A DNA stretch of 38,194 bases, taken from Nonomuraea longispora. Its GTDB lineage: Bacteria; Actinomycetota; Actinomycetes; Streptosporangiales; Streptosporangiaceae. The notes beneath the pieces are model-generated. The model was given only the letters and a program-made list of their open reading frames with translations. It made no database searches and was not told the DNA's origin. The translations under genes were made by a program, and so were the position numbers. The stretch is taken from the NCBI RefSeq assembly GCF_004348345.1, contig NZ_SMJZ01000072.1, positions 1 through 38,194 on the forward strand, given 5' to 3'. Below are positions 1-7,413 of this stretch, in pieces. Each line of letters begins with the position of its first letter. Position 1 is the first letter of the stretch.

Positions 1-1558
1 CGTAAGGAGATCCGGTGCCGTAGGGAGAACCGGTGTTGTAGGGGGTTCCGGTGCCATAGGGCGGCTCGGTGCCGTAGGCGATCTGCACCGTGTAGGCCGG
101 ACCGTCGCCGTCTACGTGACGTGGATCCGCACCGTACACGGTCGTCGTCCCGTCACCCCGCTCCGTCGCGTGGCCGAGGTCGGCGACGGCCGTCGTCGCC
201 GACGTATCGGTGGAACCGCCGGCGGACGGCTCGACCGAGGGAGCCGTCGGCGGAATCGTGACCGGTTCACCCTGCTTCCCACGGCCACCCTGATCCCCGT
301 CCCCACGGTCACCCTGATCGCCGGTATCCCTGCTCCCCGTCCCACGGTCACCCCGATCACCGGCATCCCTGTCCCCGGCTCCACGGTCACCCTGGTCACC
401 GGGCGCTCGATCGCCCGTGCCGCCCGGGGTCCCCTCGGTGCCGGGGGTGCAGGTGCCGTCGCCCGTGCTGGGACGGCCGGGGTCGATGGAGCCTGCCGGA
501 CCGTCCGGGCGGATGTCGCGTTCGGCCCACTCGCCCCTGTCGTACTCGCCCGCCGGAACCTCGACTCCCGGCATATTGTGCGGCGGGATGTCGCGGTGCT
601 GCTCCACCACGGTCCTCAGCGCGTCCTGGCCGGGCGGGGTCGTGCCGGCGGACACCACGTCGCTGCCGTCGTTCGCCCATGCGTTGACGTTGGAGCCGGT
701 GGTGGTGTTGTCGGCCGGCAGCCGGGGCATCTCCGCAGGAGCCACCTTGTCGGTGTTCTCCAGCAGGTCTTCGAGTTGCTCGGCGGTGGGCGGGTCGAGC
801 GGCACCTGCAGCACCTTGACTCCGTCGACCACCACGACCTGCGGTTTGTTCACATCCTGCCCGTCCTGGGACGGGGCGTCGGACGGGTCGTCTCTTGTAC
901 CGGTCTCGGGCTCGGCGCCGCGATCGCGCCTGCTGTCCAGCTCGTCGTCCTCGGGCTGGCCGACGGGCTGATCACCGGCCCTCGCGCCGTCCCCTGTCCG
1001 GGGCTCTTCACCGGTACGAGGCTCTTCGCACGTCTTCCCGTCATCCTTCCTGGGAACGTCGGTGTCGCCCTTACCCTCATCTCTGTCCTGGTCGGCCTTC
1101 GGGTCGTCGCCCGTCTTCGGCGGCGCGTCACCGCTCTTGGGCGGGTCATCAGCAGACCTCGGCGGGGCATCCCCCGTCTTCGGCGGCGCGTCACCACTTT
1201 TCGGCGGATCGTCGGTCTTCTTCGGCGGCACCTGATCGGGTTTGTCGTCGGCGCGCGGGTTCTCGTACCGTTCCCGATCCCCCCGCACCCCCTTGGGATC
1301 GTCGGTCGCGCCCGAGCCCATCCCGGGCGGGTCGGCCCGCTTCTCCAGCACCCCGAGCCGGACGTTGACGTCCTTGACCATGTCGTCGACCGCGTCGGCG
1401 ATCATGGCGGGCCGGTGGGTGGTCTGGGTGGACAGCCCGGCTCGGCTCATGGTGAGCCGGACCTGGTCCTCGACCTTGCGCATCTGCGAGGCCGCGTGTT
1501 TCACCTCGGCCAGCAGGTCACGGACCAGCTGGGGATCCATGCCGTCGAACTTGCCCAT
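1..1558 (-). CDS. Large low-complexity protein with WXG100-like helical N-terminus (3' end outside window)
   Basis: The frame is open from an ATG at 1558 to the left edge with no stop, so the C-terminus is missing; about 519 residues are visible. A GGGAG ribosome site lies 6 bases before the ATG. Residues 1-75 form a charged amphipathic helical region (starts MGKFDGMDPQLVRDLL) resembling actinobacterial WXG100/ESX-type helical hairpins, although no WXG motif is seen. Residues ~95-160 are a Pro/Asp/Lys repeat with units like DDPPKSGDAPPKTGD. Residues ~245-345 are less repetitive and may fold (VVVVDGVKVLQVPLD). Then comes a GDRG/GDQG-rich stretch, and finally YGTG(S/T)P hexapeptide repeats reaching the window edge. 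There is no signal peptide or membrane segment at the N-terminus. The function is unknown; a link to type VII secretion is only a guess. The opposite-strand frame at 116..1645 is its shadow. Confidence 0.72.
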   Translation of the reverse strand, partial: MGKFDGMDPQLVRDLLAEVKHAASQMRKVEDQVRLTMSRAGLSTQTTHRPAMIADAVDDMVKDVNVRLGVLEKRADPPGMGSGATDDPKGVRGDRERYENPRADDKPDQVPPKKTDDPPKSGDAPPKTGDAPPRSADDPPKSGDAPPKTGDDPKADQDRDEGKGDTDVPRKDDGKTCEEPRTGEEPRTGDGARAGDQPVGQPEDDELDSRRDRGAEPETGTRDDPSDAPSQDGQDVNKPQVVVVDGVKVLQVPLDPPTAEQLEDLLENTDKVAPAEMPRLPADNTTTGSNVNAWANDGSDVVSAGTTPPGQDALRTVVEQHRDIPPHNMPGVEVPAGEYDRGEWAERDIRPDGPAGSIDPGRPSTGDGTCTPGTEGTPGGTGDRAPGDQGDRGAGDRDAGDRGDRGTGSRDTGDQGDRGDGDQGGRGKQGEPVTIPPTAPSVEPSAGGSTDTSATTAVADLGHATERGDGTTTVYGADPRHVDGDGPAYTVQIAYGTEPPYGTGTPYNTGSPYGTGSPY

Positions 1559-1579
1559 GGGCCACTCCCGACGTCGGAT

Positions 1580-1659
1580 GAGAAACCCGCCACACGGACT
1601 GCCGCCGCGGCAGCGGCCGGGAACGACAGCGGGGCGGCAGTCTGATGGGCAGGTTTCTC
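1580..1659. repeat. Nested inverted repeats (large hairpin) upstream of the left-edge gene
   Basis: Two nested perfect inverted repeats are visible: GAGAAACC (1580-1587) with GGTTTCTC (1652-1659), and ACTGCCGCC (1598-1606) with GGCGGCAGT (1633-1641). They would fold as one long imperfect stem-loop in the gap between tsaC and the left-edge gene, both read leftward. There is no T-tract, so it could be an actinobacterial tail-less terminator for tsaC or a regulatory leader of the downstream gene. Confidence 0.5.
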
Positions 1660-1733
1660 GATGGCAGCCGCTCCGCGCCTCACCGTAATTTGGCCGGGCC
1701 GCCGCCGCAGCCGGAATAAGCAGCCGGTATACG

Positions 1734-2381
1734 TCAGTCGTCGGTGGCGACGTAGCCGATGATGCCGCGCAGTTTCTCCACCCGGATCGCCCCTCGCCGC
1801 AACATCCTGGGCACGGCCGTGGTGAGGTCGAGGATGGTGGAGGGTGTCTGGTCGGTGGTCTTGCCGGCGTCGAGATAGACCGCGACCGACTCGCCGAGCT
1901 GCTCCTCGGCCTCCTCGGCCGTGGTGGCGGCGGGCGCGCCGGAGCGGTTGGCGCTGGAGACGGCCATCGGCCCGGTCTCCTTGAGCAGGTCGAGCGCGAC
2001 CGGGTGGAGCGGCATGCGGACGGCCACGGTGCCCTTGGTCTCGCCGAGATCCCACGAAAGGGCCCTGTTGGCCTTGCAGACGATCGTGAGGGGCCCCGGC
2101 CAGAACGCGTCTATCAGGTCCTGCCCGTAAGGCCCCAGGTCGTCTATGAGCGCCGTGGCAGCCCTGACGGTGCCCACCAGCACCGGCGGCGGCATGTCAC
2201 GGCCCCGGCCCTTGGCGTCGAGCAGCTCGGTGACCGCTGACGGGGTGAAGGCGTCGGCGCCGATGCCGTAGACGGTGTCGGTCGGCAGCACCACGAGCTC
2301 GCCGCGGCGTACGGCGGCCGCCGCCTCAGTCAGCCCTTCGGTCCGCTGCTCGAGGTCGGAGCAGACATAACGTTTTCCCAC
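1734..2381 (-). CDS. tsaC: L-threonylcarbamoyladenylate synthase (YrdC/Sua5 family)
   Basis: Makes threonylcarbamoyl-AMP from threonine, bicarbonate and ATP, the first step of the universal t6A37 tRNA modification; cytosolic. The protein is 215 residues, one YrdC domain without the extra C-terminal Sua5 domain. Family signatures include LVVLPTDTVYGIGADA near residue 30, KGRGRDMP near 57-65, the WPGPLT motif and the VSSAN(R)SG motif near 145. I chose the GTG at 2381 (VGKRYVCSD), which matches how actinobacterial homologues begin; the frame stays open upstream to 2441 but that extension looks non-coding. GAGG lies 10 bases before the GTG. It follows prmC in the same direction after ~120 bases, the usual actinobacterial prfA-prmC-tsaC order. 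Confidence 0.9.
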   Translation of the reverse strand: MGKRYVCSDLEQRTEGLTEAAAAVRRGELVVLPTDTVYGIGADAFTPSAVTELLDAKGRGRDMPPPVLVGTVRAATALIDDLGPYGQDLIDAFWPGPLTIVCKANRALSWDLGETKGTVAVRMPLHPVALDLLKETGPMAVSSANRSGAPAATTAEEAEEQLGESVAVYLDAGKTTDQTPSTILDLTTAVPRMLRRGAIRVEKLRGIIGYVATDD

Positions 2382-2503
2382 GGTGGTGTCGCCTCGCTCC
2401 GCTCGGCTAGGAGCGGCGCTTCCGAGGCCTCCTCCCCTCAACTCGTTCGGTGGCTTCGCTCCCTCTCGTCGTGCGGGAGAAGGTCGGGCCGCTGGCGTGC
2501 ATC

Positions 2504-3358
2504 CTAGTCCTGGCCCAGGCGGGCCGTGACGAAGCGGTCTCGTCTGGTGAGATCCTGGCGCAGGCGTACGTCACGCCAGCCGTTGTCCTCGGGGAACGTC
2601 AGGTAGACGGCCCTGCCCTGCTCGTCGGCGTGCTCGACGGCCACCCAACCGCCGGGACGCAGCAGGCGGCGGGCCGTGCGCTCCACCGCGCGCACCTCGC
2701 CGAGCCCGTCGTCGCCCGAGCCGAACAGAGCCCGGGTCGGGTCGTAGTCGCGCACCTCGGGGTCGCGCGGGATCGCACCGGGCGGGATGTAGGGAGGGTT
2801 GGAGATGACGAGGTCGGCCTTGCCGTTGAGCTCGGGCAGCGCCTCGGCGAGGTCTTCCGGGTGCAGGTGGGTGCGGCCCTGACCGTGCTCGGAGATGTTG
2901 CGCTTGGCCCAGGTGTACGCCCCCGGGTCGACCTCGACGGCGTGGACCTCGGACAGCGCCACCTCCTGGGCGATGGAGAGCGCGATCGCGCCCGAGCCGG
3001 TGCCCAGGTCGACCACCAGGGGCGCGGTGACGTCCATCGCGCGCAGCGTCTCGATGGCCCAACCGGCCATCACCTCGGTCTCCGGCCGTGGCACGAACAC
3101 GCCGGGCCCGACCGCCAGCTCCAGGTAGCGGAAGTAGGCGTGGCCGGTGATGTGCTGCAGCGGCTCGCGGGCCTCGCGCCTCGCGACGCCCTCCCAGAAC
3201 AGGGCGTCGAAGTCGGAGTCTCTGACCGTGTGGAGCTCGCTCCTGCGCACGCCGTGGACGAACGCCGCGATCTCCTCAGCGTCTGTGCGCGGTGAGGGAA
3301 CTCCTGCCTCGGCCAGCCGGGCAGTGGCAAGGGCGATCTCGTCCAGCAGAAATGTCAT
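2504..3358 (-). CDS. prmC: Release factor N5-glutamine methyltransferase PrmC
   Basis: SAM-dependent methylation of the GGQ glutamine of release factors RF1 and RF2, raising termination efficiency. The protein is 284 residues: an N-terminal helical domain (1-75) and a Rossmann methyltransferase domain with the SAM loop DLGTGSGAIAL at 117-127 and the substrate-glutamine motif NPPY at 187-190. The ATG at 3358 overlaps the prfA stop (ATGA), so translation is probably coupled to that of its substrate RF1. Full length for the family. Confidence 0.95.
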   Translation of the reverse strand: MTFLLDEIALATARLAEAGVPSPRTDAEEIAAFVHGVRRSELHTVRDSDFDALFWEGVARREAREPLQHITGHAYFRYLELAVGPGVFVPRPETEVMAGWAIETLRAMDVTAPLVVDLGTGSGAIALSIAQEVALSEVHAVEVDPGAYTWAKRNISEHGQGRTHLHPEDLAEALPELNGKADLVISNPPYIPPGAIPRDPEVRDYDPTRALFGSGDDGLGEVRAVERTARRLLRPGGWVAVEHADEQGRAVYLTFPEDNGWRDVRLRQDLTRRDRFVTARLGQD

Positions 3359-4407
3359 GAGTGTTGTGCGAGCTTCTCCGCCATCTCGGCGTCGATGAGG
3401 GCCTGGGTGACGGCGTTGAGCTCACCGTCGAGAACCTGGTCGAGGTTATACGCCTTGAAGCCGACGCGGTGGTCGGAGATGCGGTTTTCCGGGAAGTTGT
3501 AGGTGCGTACGCGCTCGGAGCGGTCGACGGTGCGGACCTGCGACTTGCGCTCGGCCTGGGCGGCGGCGTCGGCCTCCTCCTGCGCGATGGCCAGCAGCCG
3601 CGCGCGCAGGATGCGCAGCGCCGACTCTTTGTTCTGCAGCTGGCTCTTCTCGTTCTGGCACGAGACGACGACGCCGGTCGGCAGGTGGGTGATGCGGACC
3701 GCCGAGTCGGTGGTGTTGACGCTCTGGCCGCCCGGGCCGCTGGAACGATAGACGTCGATGCGCAGATCGTTGGGGTCGATCTGGACGTCGACCTCCTCCG
3801 CCTCCGGGTAGACGAGCACGCCCGCGGCGCTGGTGTGGATGCGGCCCTGGGACTCGGTGACGGGCACCCGCTGCACGCGGTGCACGCCGCCCTCGTATTT
3901 CAGCCTGGACCACACGCCCTCGTCGCCCTTGGCCCTGATGCCGACCGTCACGTCTTTGTAGCCCCCGAGGTCGGAGGGCTGGCTGTCGATGATCTCGGTT
4001 TTCCAGCCGAGCCGCTCGGCGTAGCGCAGATACATGCGCAGCAGGTCGCCCGCGAACAGCGCGGACTCCTCGCCGCCCTCGCCCGCCTTGATCTCCATGA
4101 TGATGTCCTTGTCATCGTTGGGATCACGGGGGATGAGCAGGTGCCTGAGCCGATCCTCCAACTGGGGCACGCGCTCTTCGAGCTCTGCCGCCTCGGAGGC
4201 GAACGTCTCGTCCTCGCCGGCCAGTTCTTTGGCGGCGGTCAGGTCTTCGCGGACCGACTCGAGCTCGCGGTAGGTGCCGATGATCGGCGTGAGCTGGGCG
4301 TAGCGCCTGCCGAGGGTGCGGGCCTTGTGCTGGTCGGCGTGCACGGCGGGATCTCCGAGCTGCGACTCCAGCTCGGAATACTCCTTGAGCAACTCGTCGA
4401 GATTCAC
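3355..4407 (-). CDS. prfA: Peptide chain release factor 1 (RF1)
   Basis: Recognises UAA and UAG stop codons in the ribosomal A site and triggers peptidyl-tRNA hydrolysis. The protein is 350 residues. It shows the anticodon-like PVT tripeptide at 182-184 (RF1-specific; RF2 has SPF), the catalytic GGQ at 226-228 in SSGPGGQSVNTTDSAVR, and an N-terminal helical domain rich in Glu/Leu. I chose the GTG at 4407 (VNLDELLKEY) because all homologues begin there and GAAGGA lies 6-7 bases upstream; the frame remains open to 4464 but that part is a hairpin-bearing intergenic stretch. It overlaps prmC by 4 bases. Confidence 0.96.
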   Translation of the reverse strand: MNLDELLKEYSELESQLGDPAVHADQHKARTLGRRYAQLTPIIGTYRELESVREDLTAAKELAGEDETFASEAAELEERVPQLEDRLRHLLIPRDPNDDKDIIMEIKAGEGGEESALFAGDLLRMYLRYAERLGWKTEIIDSQPSDLGGYKDVTVGIRAKGDEGVWSRLKYEGGVHRVQRVPVTESQGRIHTSAAGVLVYPEAEEVDVQIDPNDLRIDVYRSSGPGGQSVNTTDSAVRITHLPTGVVVSCQNEKSQLQNKESALRILRARLLAIAQEEADAAAQAERKSQVRTVDRSERVRTYNFPENRISDHRVGFKAYNLDQVLDGELNAVTQALIDAEMAEKLAQHS

Positions 4408-4447
4408 CGTGCGTCCTTCGTCGTGGGTGGGGGCGTCGCAACCGACA

Positions 4448-4486
4448 ACGCCGACCCGGCGCACCGGGGTGCGTCCGGGCCGGCGT
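4448..4486 (-). terminator. Strong hairpin between rpmE and prfA
   Basis: ACGCCGACCCGG (4448-4459) pairs with CCGGGCCGGCGT (4475-4486) with one G-U type mismatch, and CGCACC/GGTGCG continue the stem (4460-4473) around a GG loop. It lies 8 bases after the rpmE stop, before the prfA ribosome site. No T-tract follows, so it may attenuate rpmE read-through into prfA rather than terminate fully. Confidence 0.6.
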
Positions 4487-4494
4487 CGGTGAAG

Positions 4495-4713
4495 CTATTT
4501 GCCCGCGGCCTTCTTGCCGAAGCGCTTCTCGAAGCGAGCCACTCGGCCGCCGGTGTCGAGGATCTTCTGCTTGCCCGTGTAGAACGGGTGGCAGGCGGAG
4601 CACACGTCGGCGTGGATAACGCCGTTCTTCGCGGTGCTTCGCGTGGTGAACGTGTTACCGCAGGAACAGGTCACCTGCGTCACGTGGTATTCGGGGTGGA
4701 TGTCGCGCTTCAT
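4495..4713 (-). CDS. rpmE: 50S ribosomal protein L31, zinc-binding (C+) form
   Basis: Large-subunit ribosomal protein, 72 residues. Cys16, Cys18, Cys38 and Cys41 form the CxC...CxxC zinc site that marks the C+ L31 type, the form replaced by a Cys-less paralogue under zinc limitation in actinobacteria. The ATG at 4713 has AAGGA 5-6 bases upstream. A SigR-type promoter sits ~96 bases before the start and a hairpin follows the gene. The Cys-rich protein and thiol-stress promoter fit the known SigR control of L31 in Streptomyces coelicolor. Confidence 0.97.
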   Translation of the reverse strand: MKRDIHPEYHVTQVTCSCGNTFTTRSTAKNGVIHADVCSACHPFYTGKQKILDTGGRVARFEKRFGKKAAGK

Positions 4714-4808
4714 CGCTGTCCTTTCGGGCTGCGGCCGCCGGGTCGCCTTGAACGCATGGCGTGAACCGGAACCGCAAAATGGTCAGCTACCAGTGTGCCA
4801 GATCGTGC

Positions 4809-4834
4809 AACCATCCCAGGCCATCAGGCATTCC
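4809..4834 (-). promoter_or_regulatory. SigR-type (thiol-stress) promoter of rpmE
   Basis: On the minus strand GGAAT (4834-4830), exactly 18 bases, then GTT (4811-4809) match the actinobacterial SigR consensus GGAAT-N18/19-GTT. In S. coelicolor rpmE is an established SigR target, so position and sequence agree. A possible housekeeping promoter overlaps it (TTGCAC at 4810-4805; TAGCTG at 4789-4784, spacer only 15). Confidence 0.72.
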
Positions 4835-4874
4835 CGATCTCGCGACCAGGCCTCCGCCCTCCGGCGGGAACGCC

Positions 4875-4910
4875 GAAAGAGGCGGCGGGGAACCCCCGGC
4901 CGCCTCTTTC
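4875..4910 (-). terminator. rho terminator
   Basis: A perfect 12-bp stem, GAAAGAGGCGGC (4875-4886) with GCCGCCTCTTTC (4899-4910), encloses a 12-base loop that contains GGGG/CCCC. It begins 15 bases past the rho stop and separates rho from rpmE and its promoter. The stem has A-rich and T-rich flanks on its two sides, so it may act on either strand. Confidence 0.85.
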
Positions 4911-4925
4911 ACGCGACGAAGCCCG

Positions 4926-6956
4926 TCAGTCGCGGTCGTTGCTCACCGTGGTCTTCTGGACCTGCAGCAGGAACTCCGCGTTGGACTTGGTCTCCTTCAT
5001 CTTCTCCAGGAGCAGCTCGAGCGCCTGCTGCATGTCGAGCGCGTGCAGCACCCGGCGCAGCTTCCAGACGATCTGGAGCTCTTCCTTGGCCATGAGGATC
5101 TCTTCCTTGCGCGTGCCGGACGCGTCGACGTCGACCGCGGGGAAGATGCGCTTGTCGGCCAGGGAGCGGTTGAGCTTGAGCTCCATGTTGCCGGTGCCCT
5201 TGAACTCCTCGAAGATGACCTCGTCCATCTTGGACCCGGTCTCGACCAGGGCCGTGGCGAGGATCGTCAGCGAGCCGCCGTTCTCGATGTTGCGGGCGGC
5301 GCCGAAGAAGCGCTTGGGCGGGTAGAGGGCGGTGGAGTCGACACCGCCCGACAGGATGCGACCGGACGCCGGGGCCGCCAGGTTGTAGGCACGGCCGAGG
5401 CGGGTGATCGAGTCGAGCAGGACGACCACGTCATGGCCCAGCTCGACCAGGCGCTTGGCCCGCTCGATGGCGAGCTCGGCGACCGTGGTGTGGTCTTCGG
5501 CGGGACGGTCGAAGGTCGAGTGGATGACCTCGCCCTTGACCGACCGCTGCATGTCGGTGACCTCTTCAGGCCGCTCGTCCACGAGCACGACCATCAGGTG
5601 GCACTCGGGGTTGTTGCGGGTGATCGCGTTGGCGATGGACTGCAGCACCATCGTCTTGCCGGCCTTGGGCGGCGAGACGATGAGACCGCGCTGGCCCTTG
5701 CCGATCGGCGACACGAGGTCGATGATCCGCGTGGTCAGGATGTTGTGCTCGGTCTCCAGGCGCAGGCGTTCCTGCGGGTAGAGCGGCGTCAGCTTGTTGA
5801 AGTCGGGCCGGTTTCGGGCCTGCTCGGGGTCCATGCCGTTGACGGTGTCGAGGCGGACCAGAGCGTTGAACTTCTCGCGCCGCTCGCCCTCGCGGGGCTG
5901 GCGCACGGCGCCGGTGATGACGTCGCCCTTGCGCAGGCCGTTGCGGCGGATCTGGGCGAGCGAGACGTAGACGTCGTTGCTGCCGGGCAGGTAGCCGCTG
6001 GTCCTGACGAACGCGTAGTTGTCGAGGATGTCGAGGATGCCGGCGATCGGGATGAGCACGTCGTCGTCGCCGATGACCGGCTCGCCGCTGTCGAAGCGGT
6101 CGCGGCCACGGCCACGGTTGCGCTCCCTGAAACGGCCCCTGCGCCCGCGCCCGCCACGCTCGTCGTCATCGCCGCCGCGCTGGTCGTTGCGCTGGTCGTT
6201 GCGCTGGTCGTTGCGGTTGCCCGAGTCGGTGCCGCGCTGGTCGCCACGGCCGCCGTCGCGCCCGTCGCGGCCGTCACGACCCCCGTCGCGGCCGTCACGG
6301 CCCCCGTCGCGGCTGCTCTCGGAGCGGTCGCCTCCGGGTCGGTCGTTGCGGTCTCCACGGTCACCACGGTCACCGCGGTCTCCACGGTCACCGCGGTCAC
6401 GCCGCTCACCCCGGCTGCGGCGCTCGCGACGGCTCTCGCCGCGCTCGGAACGCTCGGGACGTGTGTCGTTCTGGCCGGCTTCCACGGGCTGCGCCTGCTG
6501 CTGCTCGACGACCGGCTCGGCCGGGGCGGCGACAGGCTCGGGCGCGGAGGAGGCCACGGGGCTCGCGGCCTCCGCGGCGGCGGCCTGCGGGGCGGGCTCT
6601 TCCGCTGTCTTGCGCGACCGCTCTCTGCGTGTCCGCGTGGGCCGCTCCGCGGCGGGCGCCGTCTCCGCCGGGGCCGAGGCGGAAGCCTCGGACGCGGCTG
6701 CGGGAGCCGATGCGCCTTCTCCGGAACCGCCACCCTGCTTCTCCTGGATGGCCGCGATGAGCTGGCTCTTCCGCATGCGTCCGGTCCCGCTGATGCCCAG
6801 CTCGGCCGCCATCTTCTGCAGCTCGGGCAGCACCTTGGCGGACAGGCCGGTGCCGGAGCGACGCGCACGCGGCTTGGCCGGGGCGCGGGTGGGGGTGTCG
6901 CCGGACGCTGGCTCGGCGCCTGATGCGTCGGAGAGGAGTTCGGTGGTGTCGCTCAA
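4926..6956 (-). CDS. rho: Transcription termination factor Rho with actinobacterial RG-rich insert
   Basis: Hexameric RNA-dependent ATPase that ends untranslated transcripts. The protein is 676 residues, far longer than the ~419 of E. coli Rho. The Rho N-terminal helical domain (35-75) is followed by a disordered Ala/Glu- then Arg/Gly/Asp-rich insert (~76-290, GDRGDRGDR repeats and NDQRNDQR), the cold-shock-like RNA-binding domain (~295-370, YAFVRTSGYLPG), the ATPase core with Walker A SPPKAGKT (428-435), DERPEEVTDM and VVVLLDSITRLGRAYN. The start is TTG at 6956 with GGAAGGA 8 bases upstream; no better start is in frame. Such inserts are typical of actinobacterial Rho and are thought to give extra RNA binding. 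Confidence 0.96.
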   Translation of the reverse strand: MSDTTELLSDASGAEPASGDTPTRAPAKPRARRSGTGLSAKVLPELQKMAAELGISGTGRMRKSQLIAAIQEKQGGGSGEGASAPAAASEASASAPAETAPAAERPTRTRRERSRKTAEEPAPQAAAAEAASPVASSAPEPVAAPAEPVVEQQQAQPVEAGQNDTRPERSERGESRRERRSRGERRDRGDRGDRGDRGDRGDRNDRPGGDRSESSRDGGRDGRDGGRDGRDGRDGGRGDQRGTDSGNRNDQRNDQRNDQRGGDDDERGGRGRRGRFRERNRGRGRDRFDSGEPVIGDDDVLIPIAGILDILDNYAFVRTSGYLPGSNDVYVSLAQIRRNGLRKGDVITGAVRQPREGERREKFNALVRLDTVNGMDPEQARNRPDFNKLTPLYPQERLRLETEHNILTTRIIDLVSPIGKGQRGLIVSPPKAGKTMVLQSIANAITRNNPECHLMVVLVDERPEEVTDMQRSVKGEVIHSTFDRPAEDHTTVAELAIERAKRLVELGHDVVVLLDSITRLGRAYNLAAPASGRILSGGVDSTALYPPKRFFGAARNIENGGSLTILATALVETGSKMDEVIFEEFKGTGNMELKLNRSLADKRIFPAVDVDASGTRKEEILMAKEELQIVWKLRRVLHALDMQQALELLLEKMKETKSNAEFLLQVQKTTVSNDRD

Positions 6957-7413
6957 CTAAAAGGTCCTTCCCAGGGGTCGGGCGCCGGTTTTGTTCTGCC
7001 GGGCGTCCCGGAGGTGCTTGCGATCCGGCGGGACAGACCGGGTCGGGGTGCACTCTGCGATCTTCGGCTGTCGCTGGAGACGGCCGCCACTCTTGGGGAG
7101 GGGCTGGTCCAGGCCGCCACAGGACCGTGGCGCGTGGCTGACACCCCCCAGATTGCTGTCGCCAACCAGATGTCGAGATGATTCGAACGCGCAGGTCCCC
7201 GTCGTCGCCACCTCACGTTGAGCCAACCGGGTGTGGGCCAACCGGAGGCAACGGATTCCGGGGAGACAGCCGCGCTGCTCACGCCTCGCGACGTGAAGCA
7301 TGATGCAGCGATGTGTGGCTGACAAGCACGCACCCACCAAGGGGGCATCTGGTGCGGCTATCAGCCTAACATCACCAGCGCACACGGCTATTCCCTGAAG
7401 GTCTAAAGAGGCA
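6957..7413 (-). other. Non-coding rho leader / thrB-rho gap
   Basis: This 457-base gap contains no convincing gene: the frames here show no family features and overlap thrB or rho out of frame. It probably holds the rho promoter and a long 5' leader. A TAGGCT -10-like hexamer is present on the minus strand near 7366 but no clear -35. A stretch rich in C and poor in G directly before rho would suit Rho autoregulation, which is known for other bacteria; here that is inference. Confidence 0.4.

Noticed and set aside
1..110. Short tandem repeats as a possible CRISPR or satellite
   Set aside because: The 18-base periodicity codes for YGTGxP hexapeptides in an open frame and has no unique spacers.
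116..1645. Open frame of 509 codons on the plus strand
   Set aside because: Its product is Arg/Val-rich without any domain, and it is antisense to the leftward repeat protein, which has a ribosome site and ordered repeats.
3361..4764. 467-codon plus-strand frame over prfA and rpmE
   Set aside because: It is the mirror of two unambiguous core genes; long spurious frames are expected in GC-rich DNA.
6180..6420. Dense short repeats as a non-coding satellite
   Set aside because: They encode the GDRG/NDQR repeats of the Rho insert in frame.
4761..6923. 720-codon plus-strand frame over rho
   Set aside because: It is antisense to rho; its repetitive Val/Ala composition mirrors the Rho repeats.
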